Source: Adineta vaga (Eukaryota; Rotifera). From it: a DNA stretch of 64,000 bases. How positions within the stretch are numbered: the stretch's first letter is position 1; each line of letters opens with the position of its first letter. This document shows positions 44,649 through 54,633 of the stretch, one piece after another. A program made the position numbers and the translations under genes. The notes under the pieces were generated by a model, which worked only from the letters and a program-made list of their open reading frames with translations, was not told where the DNA came from and made no database searches. The stretch covers positions 2,356,001 to 2,420,000 of the forward strand of contig CP075494.1 in NCBI GenBank assembly GCA_021613535.1, given 5' to 3'.

Positions 44649-45914
44649 TTACTTACTAGTAGTTCGTGGTTTCGGTGTTCGATCTTGTAGTTGTACAATA
44701 ATTCGAATAACAAGTGATATGATTATTCCGAGTATTAATGTTAAACTAGACAACAAACCAACTAGTTTTTGTAATGTATAAATAAAACCACGTTTTGATA
44801 CTTTCAAATAAGTACACGAAGAGGGTGCACATTCTGAATAATAATTATTATACGAAGTATTCATTATCCAATTTTCATTCATCAAATTACCGATCATTGT
44901 TTTTACAGTTGCTGTTGGCTGATAGGAACTTTCGGTGTTCACAATCATCGCTTTGAATGTCTCGTTTGTTGAAAAATATGAAATCAATTTGTTTACACAT
45001 GTCTGATTGTAAAAACATTCGAGTGTTGAAAGAAGAAGCGAAGCTACTGGTAAACAACCAGATGACATTCCTGATATAATCCATGTCATCCTGTACTGTT
45101 CATTTGGTGACAAATTTCCGAATATATTTGAAGTACCTGCTTCTGTTTCATCACAACTTCTAGATTCACAACGGCATAAAAGTCCATTTTTTTGTATGTA
45201 CACATACCAGAGCAACATGATATAGTCTCCACCGTTGATTGTGTAAAAATCGTTTGTCTGCACTCCGGATATTAATACATTACTGATCATTATTCTATCA
45301 ATTAGTCTTAATTGAGATTTAAAAGTATTTGGTGCTGTTAATTTAAATTGTTCAATAGTTGCACTTATTGAAGATCGAAGATAACTTTCTTGAATAACTT
45401 GTTGGCTCATCAATTTATTTTGTTGAAAAAGAAAAATATTTCGATCGGTATTTGATTTGGATAAACGACAAAAAGCAACAAGTGCTTGAAATTGAGCACT
45501 ACCATAACGTCGAAAGTCTGGAACAGGAAAACGAGTTGAATTTGCTCCAGAATTAATCGCTTTAATCCATCGATCAGTAATAAAATCACTTGAACAAACT
45601 TGATGAAAATTTGCTTTGAATGAAATGAATTTACCATATGAAATAGAAATATGAGAACATGAACATTTCGCAGTAACAGGAAGATGTTCAAATTGTTCTT
45701 TTGTTGGATTTTGTATAACAATCATTACTGATTGTTTGGATAATAATAACATAAGACCAACAATAAGAAGAATCAATATAATAAGTAGAATATAAATTCG
45801 TGTACCAATAATATTCCATCGACGTTGTTGAGCATTTTCTTCTTCATTAGAATTGGATGTAGGTGCAAATAGATTCAAATTGAGAAAAAGCTCTTTTAAA
45901 GATGACATATTCAC
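44649..45914 (-). CDS. Two-helix Cys-rich array family, copy 3
   Basis: 421 residues, intact. The N-terminal cytoplasmic part has ELFLNLNLFAP and an acidic stretch. TM1 is IYILLIILILLIVGLMLLL. The ectodomain (about 310 residues) has CSCSHISISY, FHQVCSSDFITDRWIK, LCRCESRSCDET, SGCLPVASLLLSTLECFYNQTC and YYSECAPSSCTYL. TM2 contains LVGLLSSLTLILGI, and a basic tail follows. Two helices with a large Cys-rich ectodomain resemble the topology of DEG/ENaC or P2X channels, but I see no sequence motif of either. The 3' end has GTAAGTA overlapping the stop, so a further exon is possible. Confidence 0.72.
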   Translation of the reverse strand: MNMSSLKELFLNLNLFAPTSNSNEEENAQQRRWNIIGTRIYILLIILILLIVGLMLLLSKQSVMIVIQNPTKEQFEHLPVTAKCSCSHISISYGKFISFKANFHQVCSSDFITDRWIKAINSGANSTRFPVPDFRRYGSAQFQALVAFCRLSKSNTDRNIFLFQQNKLMSQQVIQESYLRSSISATIEQFKLTAPNTFKSQLRLIDRIMISNVLISGVQTNDFYTINGGDYIMLLWYVYIQKNGLLCRCESRSCDETEAGTSNIFGNLSPNEQYRMTWIISGMSSGCLPVASLLLSTLECFYNQTCVNKLISYFSTNETFKAMIVNTESSYQPTATVKTMIGNLMNENWIMNTSYNNYYSECAPSSCTYLKVSKRGFIYTLQKLVGLLSSLTLILGIIISLVIRIIVQLQDRTPKPRTTSK

Positions 45915-48160
45915 AGAATAAAAGATAATTAATCTATCTAGACATATATAAAGAGAAAAGTTTGTTTGTCTGTCGGTTCACTATACACTCAGCTTCTGTA
46001 ATAGAGAGCACCATCAAACTTTCCATGGTACTTCGCTAGATCCAGAGGGGTTTAACATCACTGAGGGGGTCAGGAGGAGAGTGCTGGGTAAAGTCACATC
46101 CATGTCAGAAATAAATATAATTCGGTTGCTGTAATAGCTGGCGCGTCGAAAGCTTCATAACACTCACTCACCTCCAATAAAAATGGAGAAAAGATCACCA
46201 GAAACAAGGGAGATCGGTGAAGAACTGAATGAAGTTTCATGCATGTCAATCAACAAAGTTTAGATACAAGCACGAACGGTCGTTGGTAGTAATATACAGA
46301 GTTCTTGATTTTCGCACTGTTAATTCTACGAGTCGTATATAAGAGTGGAAATTGAAAAAAAGTATAGAATTTTGCCTCTAACAAAAAACTCGAGAAACGT
46401 TATGTATCAAATATTGGCTTACGAAAAAATTATTTCACTGAAAAGACTCTTTTCATCGATGAAGCATATATGACAGAAAGATTGGCGAAAAGAAAAGTGA
46501 TATTTTTGAATAAACTACAACGTGAGGGAGGGGTAAAAGAAACTTAAAGGGTGTGGGTATGGGGTCGCTATTAGCAAATAACATCCACACTCTCACACAC
46601 ATACACTCACAGAGCATGTTACATCGGCGACACTATAAAAAAATAAGAATTTTTACGGAACCAAAAAGGATCTTCCCTTGGGCACAAAATCAGAACCATT
46701 TAACAAGACCGACCAAAAGGTTTGACACGGTAGTATTACTATCTAGTGACACACCAGGTTACACAGGAATGGTTAACCACGGAAACACTTCGATGACCCA
46801 ATCACCTATGAAAGAAGAATAAGTTTATATTATTCATATATACGAACACATATTTAGATGAATATACGTTTTCTAACAGGTGATGTTGTTGTAACCGGCA
46901 ATAACATTCATGATATTTCTATGTATAGGGATATATGGGTACTCGCGATTAGTCATGCATTATATAAAGGGCGGTGAGTTTAACTGATCAAGATAAGATT
47001 TAAAGGTATATCATTGCGAGTTATATATATGGAGTAAAAATAACACTTTTTTTTTATAGAATTAAAGATGGTTTCTTTCTGTAATGGTAGTTGTTAGGAA
47101 ATAACAATAAAAATATAAAAAACGGCGCTCCTCTTGCTGAACCTTCTATAAAAATTTAAAATAGAAAACTGATATAACAGTTAGCACTCAAACATCGCAA
47201 TAGTAACTACTTGTGCTAGCTTGATTTACTCGAATTCTTTATATTTATTCTACTGAAATCTTCTCTCTCTAGAATTCACTATTAAGCATTAACTGGTATA
47301 TTCAACTTATAATCTACCCCTTTTGTATGAATTCTCTAGCTACTAAACTGCTGCTTGATTTCTCCCTTGTACGCTAACAAACACACATTCTTCTTTATTT
47401 TAGGGCGGGTCAGTGAGAACTTAAACTTCATTTACTACCAGATATTGCGACCATTTCATTCTTCATATTATGCTAAATATTTCTCCGATTTTAAAAGCGA
47501 AGTTTACACCTCTGTATCATCTTTTTGACTTTCTGGTAATCCGATTTGTTTCTTCTAAGTAAAAATTATACTATACATCTGTGATCCTTCGCTTGTTTCC
47601 ATCATTACCATGGATACTGGTGATCTCTGATACATTTTTATGCTGCCAACAAAGTATTTTTTCTTAAAAAGATCTCAAACTTTTTGAAACTTTCTGTAGC
47701 TATACAAACCACCCTACGTTGCACATACACACTATCAGTACCCAACGAAGTTATTCAAGGCGTCATAAGAAAACTACGGGATCACCGGAAGATGAACAAA
47801 CTTAGCCATGTTCTCCTGTCCAGCACGTTAAAACTTCAACAAATCCAGACAATAATTGGCACTCACCGCAAAAATACATAAAAAACTATGGAAGATTTAG
47901 TACACTGTCGGTAGCTTCCTGCAAAAAATGCAAAACAGCCAGAACTATGCCAGGTTCAGTACAAACTCGGCGGAACCATCCCTAGTTCCGTTCGAATGAT
48001 GCGTAACCATCAGTAGTTTGGTTCCACACATAAAGAACCTTTTCGAAGTTTAGTAGGAAGACTACGAAACTATATGTGAATTTCTGAAACTAAAAAGTGT
48101 TTCTTCGACGGCTACGGAACCTTCTACACTCTGCCGAACTTTTTATAGTTCACCGCAGAA
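45915..48160. other. Intergenic 2.2 kb, no gene recognised
   Basis: Contains the GT/CA-rich element at 46525-46615. Open frames at 46553-46822 and 47684-47881 lack any domain or leader and are not called. The rest looks like decayed, unrecognised sequence. Confidence 0.35.
46525..46615. repeat. Telomere-motif hairpin element
   Basis: GTGAGGGAGGGGTAAAAG and AAAGGGTGTGGGTATGGGG, then ACATCCACACTCTCACACAC and ACTCACAG. Arms are clear and the loop is about 20 bp. Confidence 0.55.
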
Positions 48161-48239
48161 CTACTGAACCTTTAAAGTACAGTAAAGTACCTTTTTCTTT
48201 AGAGTGTACATTAATTGATATTCACAAAATTTTCCGAAT

Positions 48240-48611
48240 ACTCCCTTAGTAACAGAACAACTACATAAAAATGAGTTAGTGATCATTTCTTTAATAGATT
48301 GGTTAAAAAATATAGTAATATGTCGCATAATCATCGGCTTTTTCGATACTTGAACCCCATTTGAGTACTTCATGAGGTTTAATATTAGCAGAGATTAATT
48401 TTGAAAACTTCTGTAATTGTCCTCCATTATAACATTCCATTTCTGTAAATTCATTATTAATCAAATGAATATCAGATCCGTCGTAGATACAATGAAATTT
48501 CTCTGTTGAATGACTATCATCCATACTATTCAATTAAATATTTTCATGATTTTGATCCACGTTTCTACAAATGAACATTATAAGCAACAAAGCAATCAAG
48601 AAATTTCTCAT
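48240..48611 (-). pseudogene. Small secreted-protein remnant with an early stop
   Basis: From ATG at 48611 the frame gives a signal-peptide-like MRNFLIALLLIMFIC, reaches a TAA after HENI, and continues in the same frame with MDDSHSTEKFHCIYDGSD, ECYNGGQLQKF and EVLKWGSS to a stop at 48303. It is either a pseudogene or has a very short intron across the TAA (GTGGATC...AATAG). The protein is not recognised. Confidence 0.35.
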
Positions 48612-49149
48612 GCTTTCTATATGAAAGATTGTGTGCAAATATTCTATTTCTTCTCTTGTTTTAATATTAAAACTCAAAGATCATTTATCTTCATATATCG
48701 CGTGATTTTATTCAACTTAGAGAAAAATTTGTTTGAAATATTAGCTCGCACATAAAATCTGTCAACGTGTTAAGTCATAGATATTCATATTCTCAATCAT
48801 CTATTATGTTAAAAGATATGAATAAGTGCCACTGCTTTACATGCACTTGATTTCAAAATGAATTATAATATTGTTATCAGAGAGCGAAACGAGGCAATAT
48901 TTTACTGCCTGGCCTCGCTTCGCCTCGCCTCGCCTCTGTTTTTTAGAATGTTATAGAAAATAGTATTGAGAACGTCATCTTTGCTAAGAATATAATCTAT
49001 TTTTGTGATACTTTCAATTTGTAATGCATTAGATTCTTTATCAATTCATCTGACATAGTTTTATTTCCTGATAAGTTAACAAGAAATAACAATGACAAAA
49101 AATAATTAGTAAAGAATATTTTACATATTTTATATTTTCATTCTGTTAT

Positions 49150-49305
49150 TTTCAATCGATCGTAGAAAAAATATATTATTAACTGTTGATGGTTCGATTG
49201 TAGATCGCCGTTACGAGACAATTTGTCCCGCAGCACTAAATTCTCGTTCCACGGCTGCGAAACTACATGAGATACAACAATATCTCTTATCCAAACGAAG
49301 TAGAC
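49150..49305 (-). pseudogene. hAT transposase C-terminal (dimerisation) domain remnant
   Basis: The minus strand reads LDKRYCCISCSFAAVEREFS, AAGQIVS, stop, RRSTIEPSTVNN and IFFLRS. This matches the hAT family C-terminal pattern (SA..ER.FS.AG.I...RR..L.P..V..L.FL). The in-frame TAA and absence of the rest of the transposase mark it as dead. Confidence 0.72.
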
Positions 49306-49333
49306 ATGGAAATGTTGATTCGTCTATTTAGGC

Positions 49334-49496
49334 CTCAGATACCCTATAAAAAATGAAACAGAATTAAAATAGAATTGATCAATGACGTTCATTAATTTAC
49401 ATCTAAGTCAGGTTCATTACCTGACTTAAATGAGAATGAAACAATCACGTGTTAATTTTGGTTTTAATTCTGTTTCATTTTTATAGTGTGTCTGAA
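49334..49496. mobile_element. MITE-like inverted-repeat element
   Basis: Ends TCAGATACCCTATAAAAA (from 49335) and TTTTTATAGTGTGTCTGA (to 49495) are inverted copies that continue through TGAAACAGAATTAAAA / TTTTAATTCTGTTTCA. A second palindrome, AAGTCAGGTTCATTACCTGACTT, lies at the centre (49412-49436). Size, AT-richness and structure are those of a small non-autonomous DNA element, nested in the hAT remnant. Confidence 0.68.
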
Positions 49497-49985
49497 GTCT
49501 TCGTCATAGATTATATGCGCTTGTCGTTCATAGAATTGAAAAAAGATTATTTCTTATCAATATAGATGTCGGTAAAAATCGAGGGAGTACTTCTCGCCTC
49601 GCCTCGCTTACCTGATCGTCTGTTGGACTATTGAAAAGTGGACGTCTGCCGATATCAATACTCCTACCGTTCACTGAGCCCTTCCCATTCGTTAAATGAA
49701 CCAGTGGTAGCTGTCAGTCATTCGGTAGAAAGTTCACTGAACTCTAACAATCTTCACTATATCAGTGATCGTTTTCCAGAAATTACACTGCACTAATTAC
49801 CAGTATAGGAATCTATTCATATATTTGAATCAATTCTGCGAAACCTTGAGCCACTATATGAGATCATTCATGGTTCCGCAGAAGCTATACCGAATTACTT
49901 TCAAGTATTCGAAACTATGAATTGTTCTTTGTACATAAATCGAACCTTCAGAGAGACAATCGGGTGATTCAAAGTTTCCCATGAA

Positions 49986-50112
49986 TTAAGGGTGGGTGCG
50001 GGTGTGGATCTTTTTGTCTTCTCTCACCCACACCCTTGCCCATATGCACACTAATCTATACCCACCCTTCTAACATGTTTGGCACATTCTATCTAACCCA
50101 CACTCTCAAGGT
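49986..50112. repeat. Telomere-motif hairpin element plus extra CA-rich arms
   Basis: AAGGGTGGGTGCGGGTGTGG, loop TTTTTGTCTTCTCTC, CACCCACACCCTTG. Then two further arms, ATACCCACCCTTC and AACCCACACTCTCAAGG, run to 50112. Confidence 0.6.
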
Positions 50113-50280
50113 GGTTGAAATCTATCGTTTGTAACTTAGTTTTATTTTATTATTGATCACATGTATAGAATAGATTTATGACATAAAATATCATTATTGT
50201 TTATAAAATAGTCAAGTGTCACTAAACGGTGCCACTACAATAACTCTCATTTTCCATTTTCGAATACAATAAAAGATAAA

Positions 50281-51488
50281 TCAAATTATTCGTGGTATGA
50301 TAAATTTCAGAACTGTAACTAAACCACCAATCAATCCAAATATTGTTGTTACTATATAAATGATATCATTTCTTGTTTCATAACTATAGATACATTGTAT
50401 TGGTTTACATTCATCATAGTAATTTTCATACATTGGATAAAAATTCCATCGTTCAATCATTAAATTTTCAATAATATCTTTGATTGTAGAACTTTCGACA
50501 TATTTAGTTAGTGATGACGAATTAAGAGATTGTACTTGTATAGTTGAAGACAGTCGTACATAAGTTTGTATTTGTTGAATACACGAATCATCAAAGAAAC
50601 ATTCAAGCGTAGATTGAAGTAATGCTTCAATAGGATAACATCCTAAATAGAAATTTGGTATTGTAAACAGTTCTGTTTCAGGTCCTGCTGCATAAATAGA
50701 TAACGGTGCCTTACATTTGGCTGATTCATGACAAGAACAATTAGAATAAAAAGCTGGATATGGTCTCATATAATCATCTGAATCTGGTTCACGTAAGACA
50801 AAATTTCCCGGTAATACAGAAGCTACATTATTTATTTGAGTTGTATTACGAATGACTGCCATTGATAAAAGAAAGCTGGTTGTCAATGATGATCTAAATT
50901 GTTGAGCGAATGTCTGAGTTTGTACTTGAAATAAGTGATCGGGTGTAACAGATCGCGTAATATATTGAGTTGAATAGAATCGAATTAAATTATCAGAAAT
51001 CATTTGATTTATTACTTTACAAAACATATTCAATGATTGAAATATATACGTGCCTGTCACTCGAAAATCATATATATACGTACCGGCAGAACTTTTAGAT
51101 TCTTTAAGATACCGAATCCAATCATCGGTTACAAAGTAACTTGGCATATACGATGTAATGTATAGTTAATATAGAGAATTTCATCATAATTAGTTGCTAT
51201 TTTCGTACAAGGACATGTTAAAGTTAGGAGATATTTAGAATATAATTGCGAGTATGTTGTGAGAGAAGGTGAATAAACATGAATAGTTTTCTTAGTATGC
51301 CTCAGTGAAGTATATAAGAGTATAATTATCAACAAATAAATAAATGAGAAAATGAATAATTTTGTTGATATCCTTTGTTGTCGAAGTCGATATTGATCTG
51401 TTGTAGAGGGTACAGATGGAAACATATTTAAATTGACTGAAAACTCTTTTAACTTTTTCCATAACGCTATGATTCGTTCATAATTGAT
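50281..51488 (-). pseudogene. Two-helix Cys-rich array family, copy 4 (frameshifted)
   Basis: The 5' exon (from an acceptor near 51488) gives YERIIALWKKLKEF, FPSVPSTTD, TM1 (LFIFSFIYLLIIILLY), TCPCTKIATNY and YTLHRIC. There the frame breaks, and the neighbouring frame resumes as PSYFVTDDWIRYL at 51147. One base seems missing in what should read C-x-S-Y-F. The rest is complete: FYLGCYPIEALLQSTLECF, YDECKPIQCIYSYE and TM2 (VTTIFGLIGGLVTVLKFI), ending at 50281. Probably a recent pseudogene or a sequencing error. Its 3' 200 bp are almost the same as copies 5 and 6. Confidence 0.65.
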
Positions 51489-51660
51489 TGTTACTAAAAT
51501 GAAGAAATCAAACGAAAATTCAGTTGCTCATCAACGATAGGAGACTACCATTTTTTTATATATAGATATTCTGCTAAAGTCACTATATCATTTACTACTG
51601 AGCAATTACTATATCTCTCCGTCATACTGATAAGTTAAAAATAATTTAACTTAAGTTTTA

Positions 51661-53019
51661 TCAGCTATACGTACCATTGATTGATCTTTGGTTTGTTCTT
51701 TTTTTTCTAATAAAGTTGACAACTTTTGGTATGATAAGTTTCAGAACTGTAACTAAACCACCAATCAATCCAAATATTGTTGTTACTATATAAATGATAT
51801 CATTTCTTGCTTCATAACTATAGATACATTGTATTGGTTTACATTCATCAAAGTAATTTTCATACATCAATGAGAAAATCCATTCTTCAATCATTAAATT
51901 TTCAATAATATCTTTGATTGTAGAACTTTCGACATATTTAGTTAGTGATGACGAATTAAGCGATGGTATCTTTATAGATGAAGATAATGCTAGATGGGGT
52001 TGTATTTGTTGAATACAAGAATCATCAAAGAAACATTCAAGAGTGGATTGAAGTAATGCTTCAATAGGATAACATCCTCTATAGAATCCTGGTACCGTAA
52101 ATACTACATTTTCGTAAGAATCTCCATAAATAGAAGAATGATCAATACTTGAGATCGACGAATCACAGCTTTGGTTAGGATAATATACACTCAACGTAGT
52201 GATTATATTCCCTCCGATGAAAAGCACAAAATTGGTCAGCGCAGCACTGTACAAAATATTGCCTTGCGTTGTGCCTCGAATCAACGAGAGAGATAATAAA
52301 AAACTTGCTATTGTTAAGGATTTGAATTCATCAGTCATTGCTTTGATTTCTGACTGAAGCGTTTCTATCGGTATAACAGATAAACTCACATATTGAGTTG
52401 AATAATATCTAATTAAATTATTAGATATTGTTTCTTTAACTAAATCACAAAATCCTTTCAGCCCTTGAAAAGCATTCATGCCTGTAAAACGAAAGTCGTA
52501 AATACTGAAATATTCCTCATAGAGCGTTCTACTAAAACTATTAATCCATTCATCAGTGATAAAATAACTCGAACATACTTGATGTATTGTATAGTTAACA
52601 GCAAGGATTTTATCATATTCAATCGATATTTTTTCACATGCACATGTTAATGTTTGTGAATATTGAGAATATAATTGTAAATATGTTGTAAGAGAAGGTG
52701 AATCGATAGTAGCAGTTTTTGTAATATTTATCAATGATGTATATAAAATGAGATTTGTTAAGGGTATTATAAGTAAAATAGTAAATAATCTTGTTGATAT
52801 GATTTCATTTCTGAGTTGGTGTGGATCAGTTGAAGGTGGTACGGATGGAAATAAATTGTAATCTTTTAGGTATTTTTTTAATTTCTTGAATAAACGAACG
52901 ATTGCTTCACGAGATGGTATGCCTACATAAAACAGAATATTCATGTTAGTATCGATGTAATATCTCATTTCAAAATGATCATAAGGATGATATTTATTTT
53001 TACGCACACTCAACATCAA
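51661..53019 (-). CDS. Two-helix Cys-rich array family, copy 5
   Basis: Open for 452 residues. The first 45 residues may be intron: a TTTTATGTAG acceptor lies at about 52920, so the true start is in an upstream exon. Then KKLKKYLKDYNLFPSVPPST, TM1 (LFTILLIIPLTNLILYTSL), TCACEKISIEY, HQVCSSYFITDEWI, a variable central ectodomain, FYRGCYPIEALLQSTLECFF, YFDECKPIQCIYSYE, TM2 (VTTIFGLIGGLVTVLKLII) and a basic tail (KVVNFIRKKRT). Nearly identical to copy 6 at both ends and strongly different between about 52080 and 52540. Cell-surface protein of unknown function. Confidence 0.75.
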   Translation of the reverse strand: MMLSVRKNKYHPYDHFEMRYYIDTNMNILFYVGIPSREAIVRLFKKLKKYLKDYNLFPSVPPSTDPHQLRNEIISTRLFTILLIIPLTNLILYTSLINITKTATIDSPSLTTYLQLYSQYSQTLTCACEKISIEYDKILAVNYTIHQVCSSYFITDEWINSFSRTLYEEYFSIYDFRFTGMNAFQGLKGFCDLVKETISNNLIRYYSTQYVSLSVIPIETLQSEIKAMTDEFKSLTIASFLLSLSLIRGTTQGNILYSAALTNFVLFIGGNIITTLSVYYPNQSCDSSISSIDHSSIYGDSYENVVFTVPGFYRGCYPIEALLQSTLECFFDDSCIQQIQPHLALSSSIKIPSLNSSSLTKYVESSTIKDIIENLMIEEWIFSLMYENYFDECKPIQCIYSYEARNDIIYIVTTIFGLIGGLVTVLKLIIPKVVNFIRKKRTNQRSINGTYS

Positions 53020-53253
53020 ATAATTGGAACTACATCAAACAGATCAATTGGTTAACACTTTGGATGATTAAATTTGTATCACATAAGAACAAAAGATAAC
53101 CAAAACTGATTTTCTATTCTCATTTTATTGATTTACGTATTGTACAAATTGGAAAGCTTTCCACCTTCTATTCTCTATGGTACATTTTATTTTCTAATAA
53201 GGTGTGGTAAACCATAAGATACTAGAGTGCAAAATACGACTATTCGATTCCAT

Positions 53254-54633
53254 CTATAAGTTATTTTTCCAGGACGATCGTTGTTCTATCAACCTTTCTA
53301 TCACCTTATAATGATAAACAACAAAACTAGAAGTTCTTTTCTCACAAACATATATCAAAACACTCTTTATGTATTCCTTACCAATTTGTCGATTTTCCGC
53401 TGTTCTTTTTTTTCTAATAAAGTTGACAACTTTTGGTATGATAAGTTTCAGAACTGTAACTAAACCACCAATCAATCCAAATATTGTTGTTACTATATAA
53501 ATGATATCATTTCTTGTTTCATAACTATAGATACATTGTATTGGTTTACATTCATCAAAGTAATTTTCATACATCAATGAGAAAATCCATTCTTCAATCA
53601 TTAAATTTTCAATAATATCTTTGATTGTAGAACTTTCGACATATTTAGTTAGTGATGACGAATTAAGCGATGGTATCTTTATAGATGAAGATAATGCTAG
53701 ATGGGGTTGTATTTGTTGAATACAAGAATCATCAAAGAAACATTCAAGAGTGGATTGAAATAATGCTTCAATAGTCACGCATCCTTTATAGAAACCTGGT
53801 ACTGTAAATTGTTTTGCTAGAGCAGGATATTGATAAATAGAAGTTTCCGAGTGACATGTAGCTGTACTATCACAAAGACAGGAATCGTACCATTGTGGTT
53901 CCGGAAGTATCGTATTGCTGGGAGGTACAATGTAAAGATAATAATTTGATTGATGTACCATGAGTAAAGCATTACTATGAGTTGTACTTCGGATGAGTGA
54001 AATAGATTCGATAAATTTTGTTTTAACGGATCGTTTGAACTGTTCAGTAAATGTTTCAATTTGTGACTGTAATAAATCAATCGGTATAACAGATACACTA
54101 ATATATTGAGTTAAATAAAATTCAATTAAATTACTAGACATTGTCTCTTTAACTAAATGACAAAATTCTTTCAGTCCTTGAAAAGCATACAAGCCTATGA
54201 AGCGAAAGTCGATATTAGCCATCGTTCTATAGAGTTTCGGCCGAAAGTTACCAATCCATTCATCAGTGATAAAATAACTCGAACATACTTGATGTATTGT
54301 ATAGTTAACAGCAAGGATTTTATCATATTCAATCGATATTTTTTCACATGCACATGTTAATGTTTGTGAATATTGAGAATATAATTGTAAATATGTTGTA
54401 AGAGAAGGTGAATCAAAAGTAGTAGTTTTTGTAATATTTATCAATGATGTATATAAAATGAGATTTGTTAAGGGTAGTATAAGTAAAATAATAAATAATC
54501 TTGTTGATATGATTTCATTTCTGAGTTGATGTGGATCAGTTGAAGGTGGTACGGATGGAAATAAATTATAATTTTTTAAGTATTTTTTTAATTTTTTCGA
54601 AAATTTATTTATAATTCTAAACGTGTTTTCCAC
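53254..54633 (-). CDS. Two-helix Cys-rich array family, copy 6
   Basis: 459 residues, intact, starting MENTFRIINKFSKKLKKYL. TM1 is LFIILLILPLTNLILYTSL. The C-x-C block and HQVCSSYFITDEWI are identical to copy 5. The central part differs (NFRPKLYRTMANIDFRF, YDSCLCDSTATCHSE), then FYKGCVTIEALFQSTLECFF and the same TM2 region. It ends with an extra 50-residue tail that copy 5 lacks. A receptor- or channel-like surface protein of a family I cannot name. Confidence 0.75.
   Translation of the reverse strand: MENTFRIINKFSKKLKKYLKNYNLFPSVPPSTDPHQLRNEIISTRLFIILLILPLTNLILYTSLINITKTTTFDSPSLTTYLQLYSQYSQTLTCACEKISIEYDKILAVNYTIHQVCSSYFITDEWIGNFRPKLYRTMANIDFRFIGLYAFQGLKEFCHLVKETMSSNLIEFYLTQYISVSVIPIDLLQSQIETFTEQFKRSVKTKFIESISLIRSTTHSNALLMVHQSNYYLYIVPPSNTILPEPQWYDSCLCDSTATCHSETSIYQYPALAKQFTVPGFYKGCVTIEALFQSTLECFFDDSCIQQIQPHLALSSSIKIPSLNSSSLTKYVESSTIKDIIENLMIEEWIFSLMYENYFDECKPIQCIYSYETRNDIIYIVTTIFGLIGGLVTVLKLIIPKVVNFIRKKRTAENRQIGKEYIKSVLIYVCEKRTSSFVVYHYKVIERLIEQRSSWKNNL

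Larger units (their letters stand above)
48880..49630 (-). mobile_element. hAT transposon remnant
   Basis: Bounded roughly by GC-rich GCCTCGCCTCG repeats (48905-48940 and 49590-49610). It contains the hAT dimerisation-domain remnant (49150-49305) and a nested inverted-repeat element. The exact ends and target duplication are not defined. Confidence 0.5.

Noticed and set aside
46553-46822. 89-residue plus-strand open frame
   Set aside because: Starts inside a hairpin element (THTLTHIHS is translated CA repeat) and has no domain.
42149-54633. Assigning the array family to DEG/ENaC or P2X channels
   Set aside because: Only the two-helix topology agrees; the diagnostic motifs of those families are not seen.
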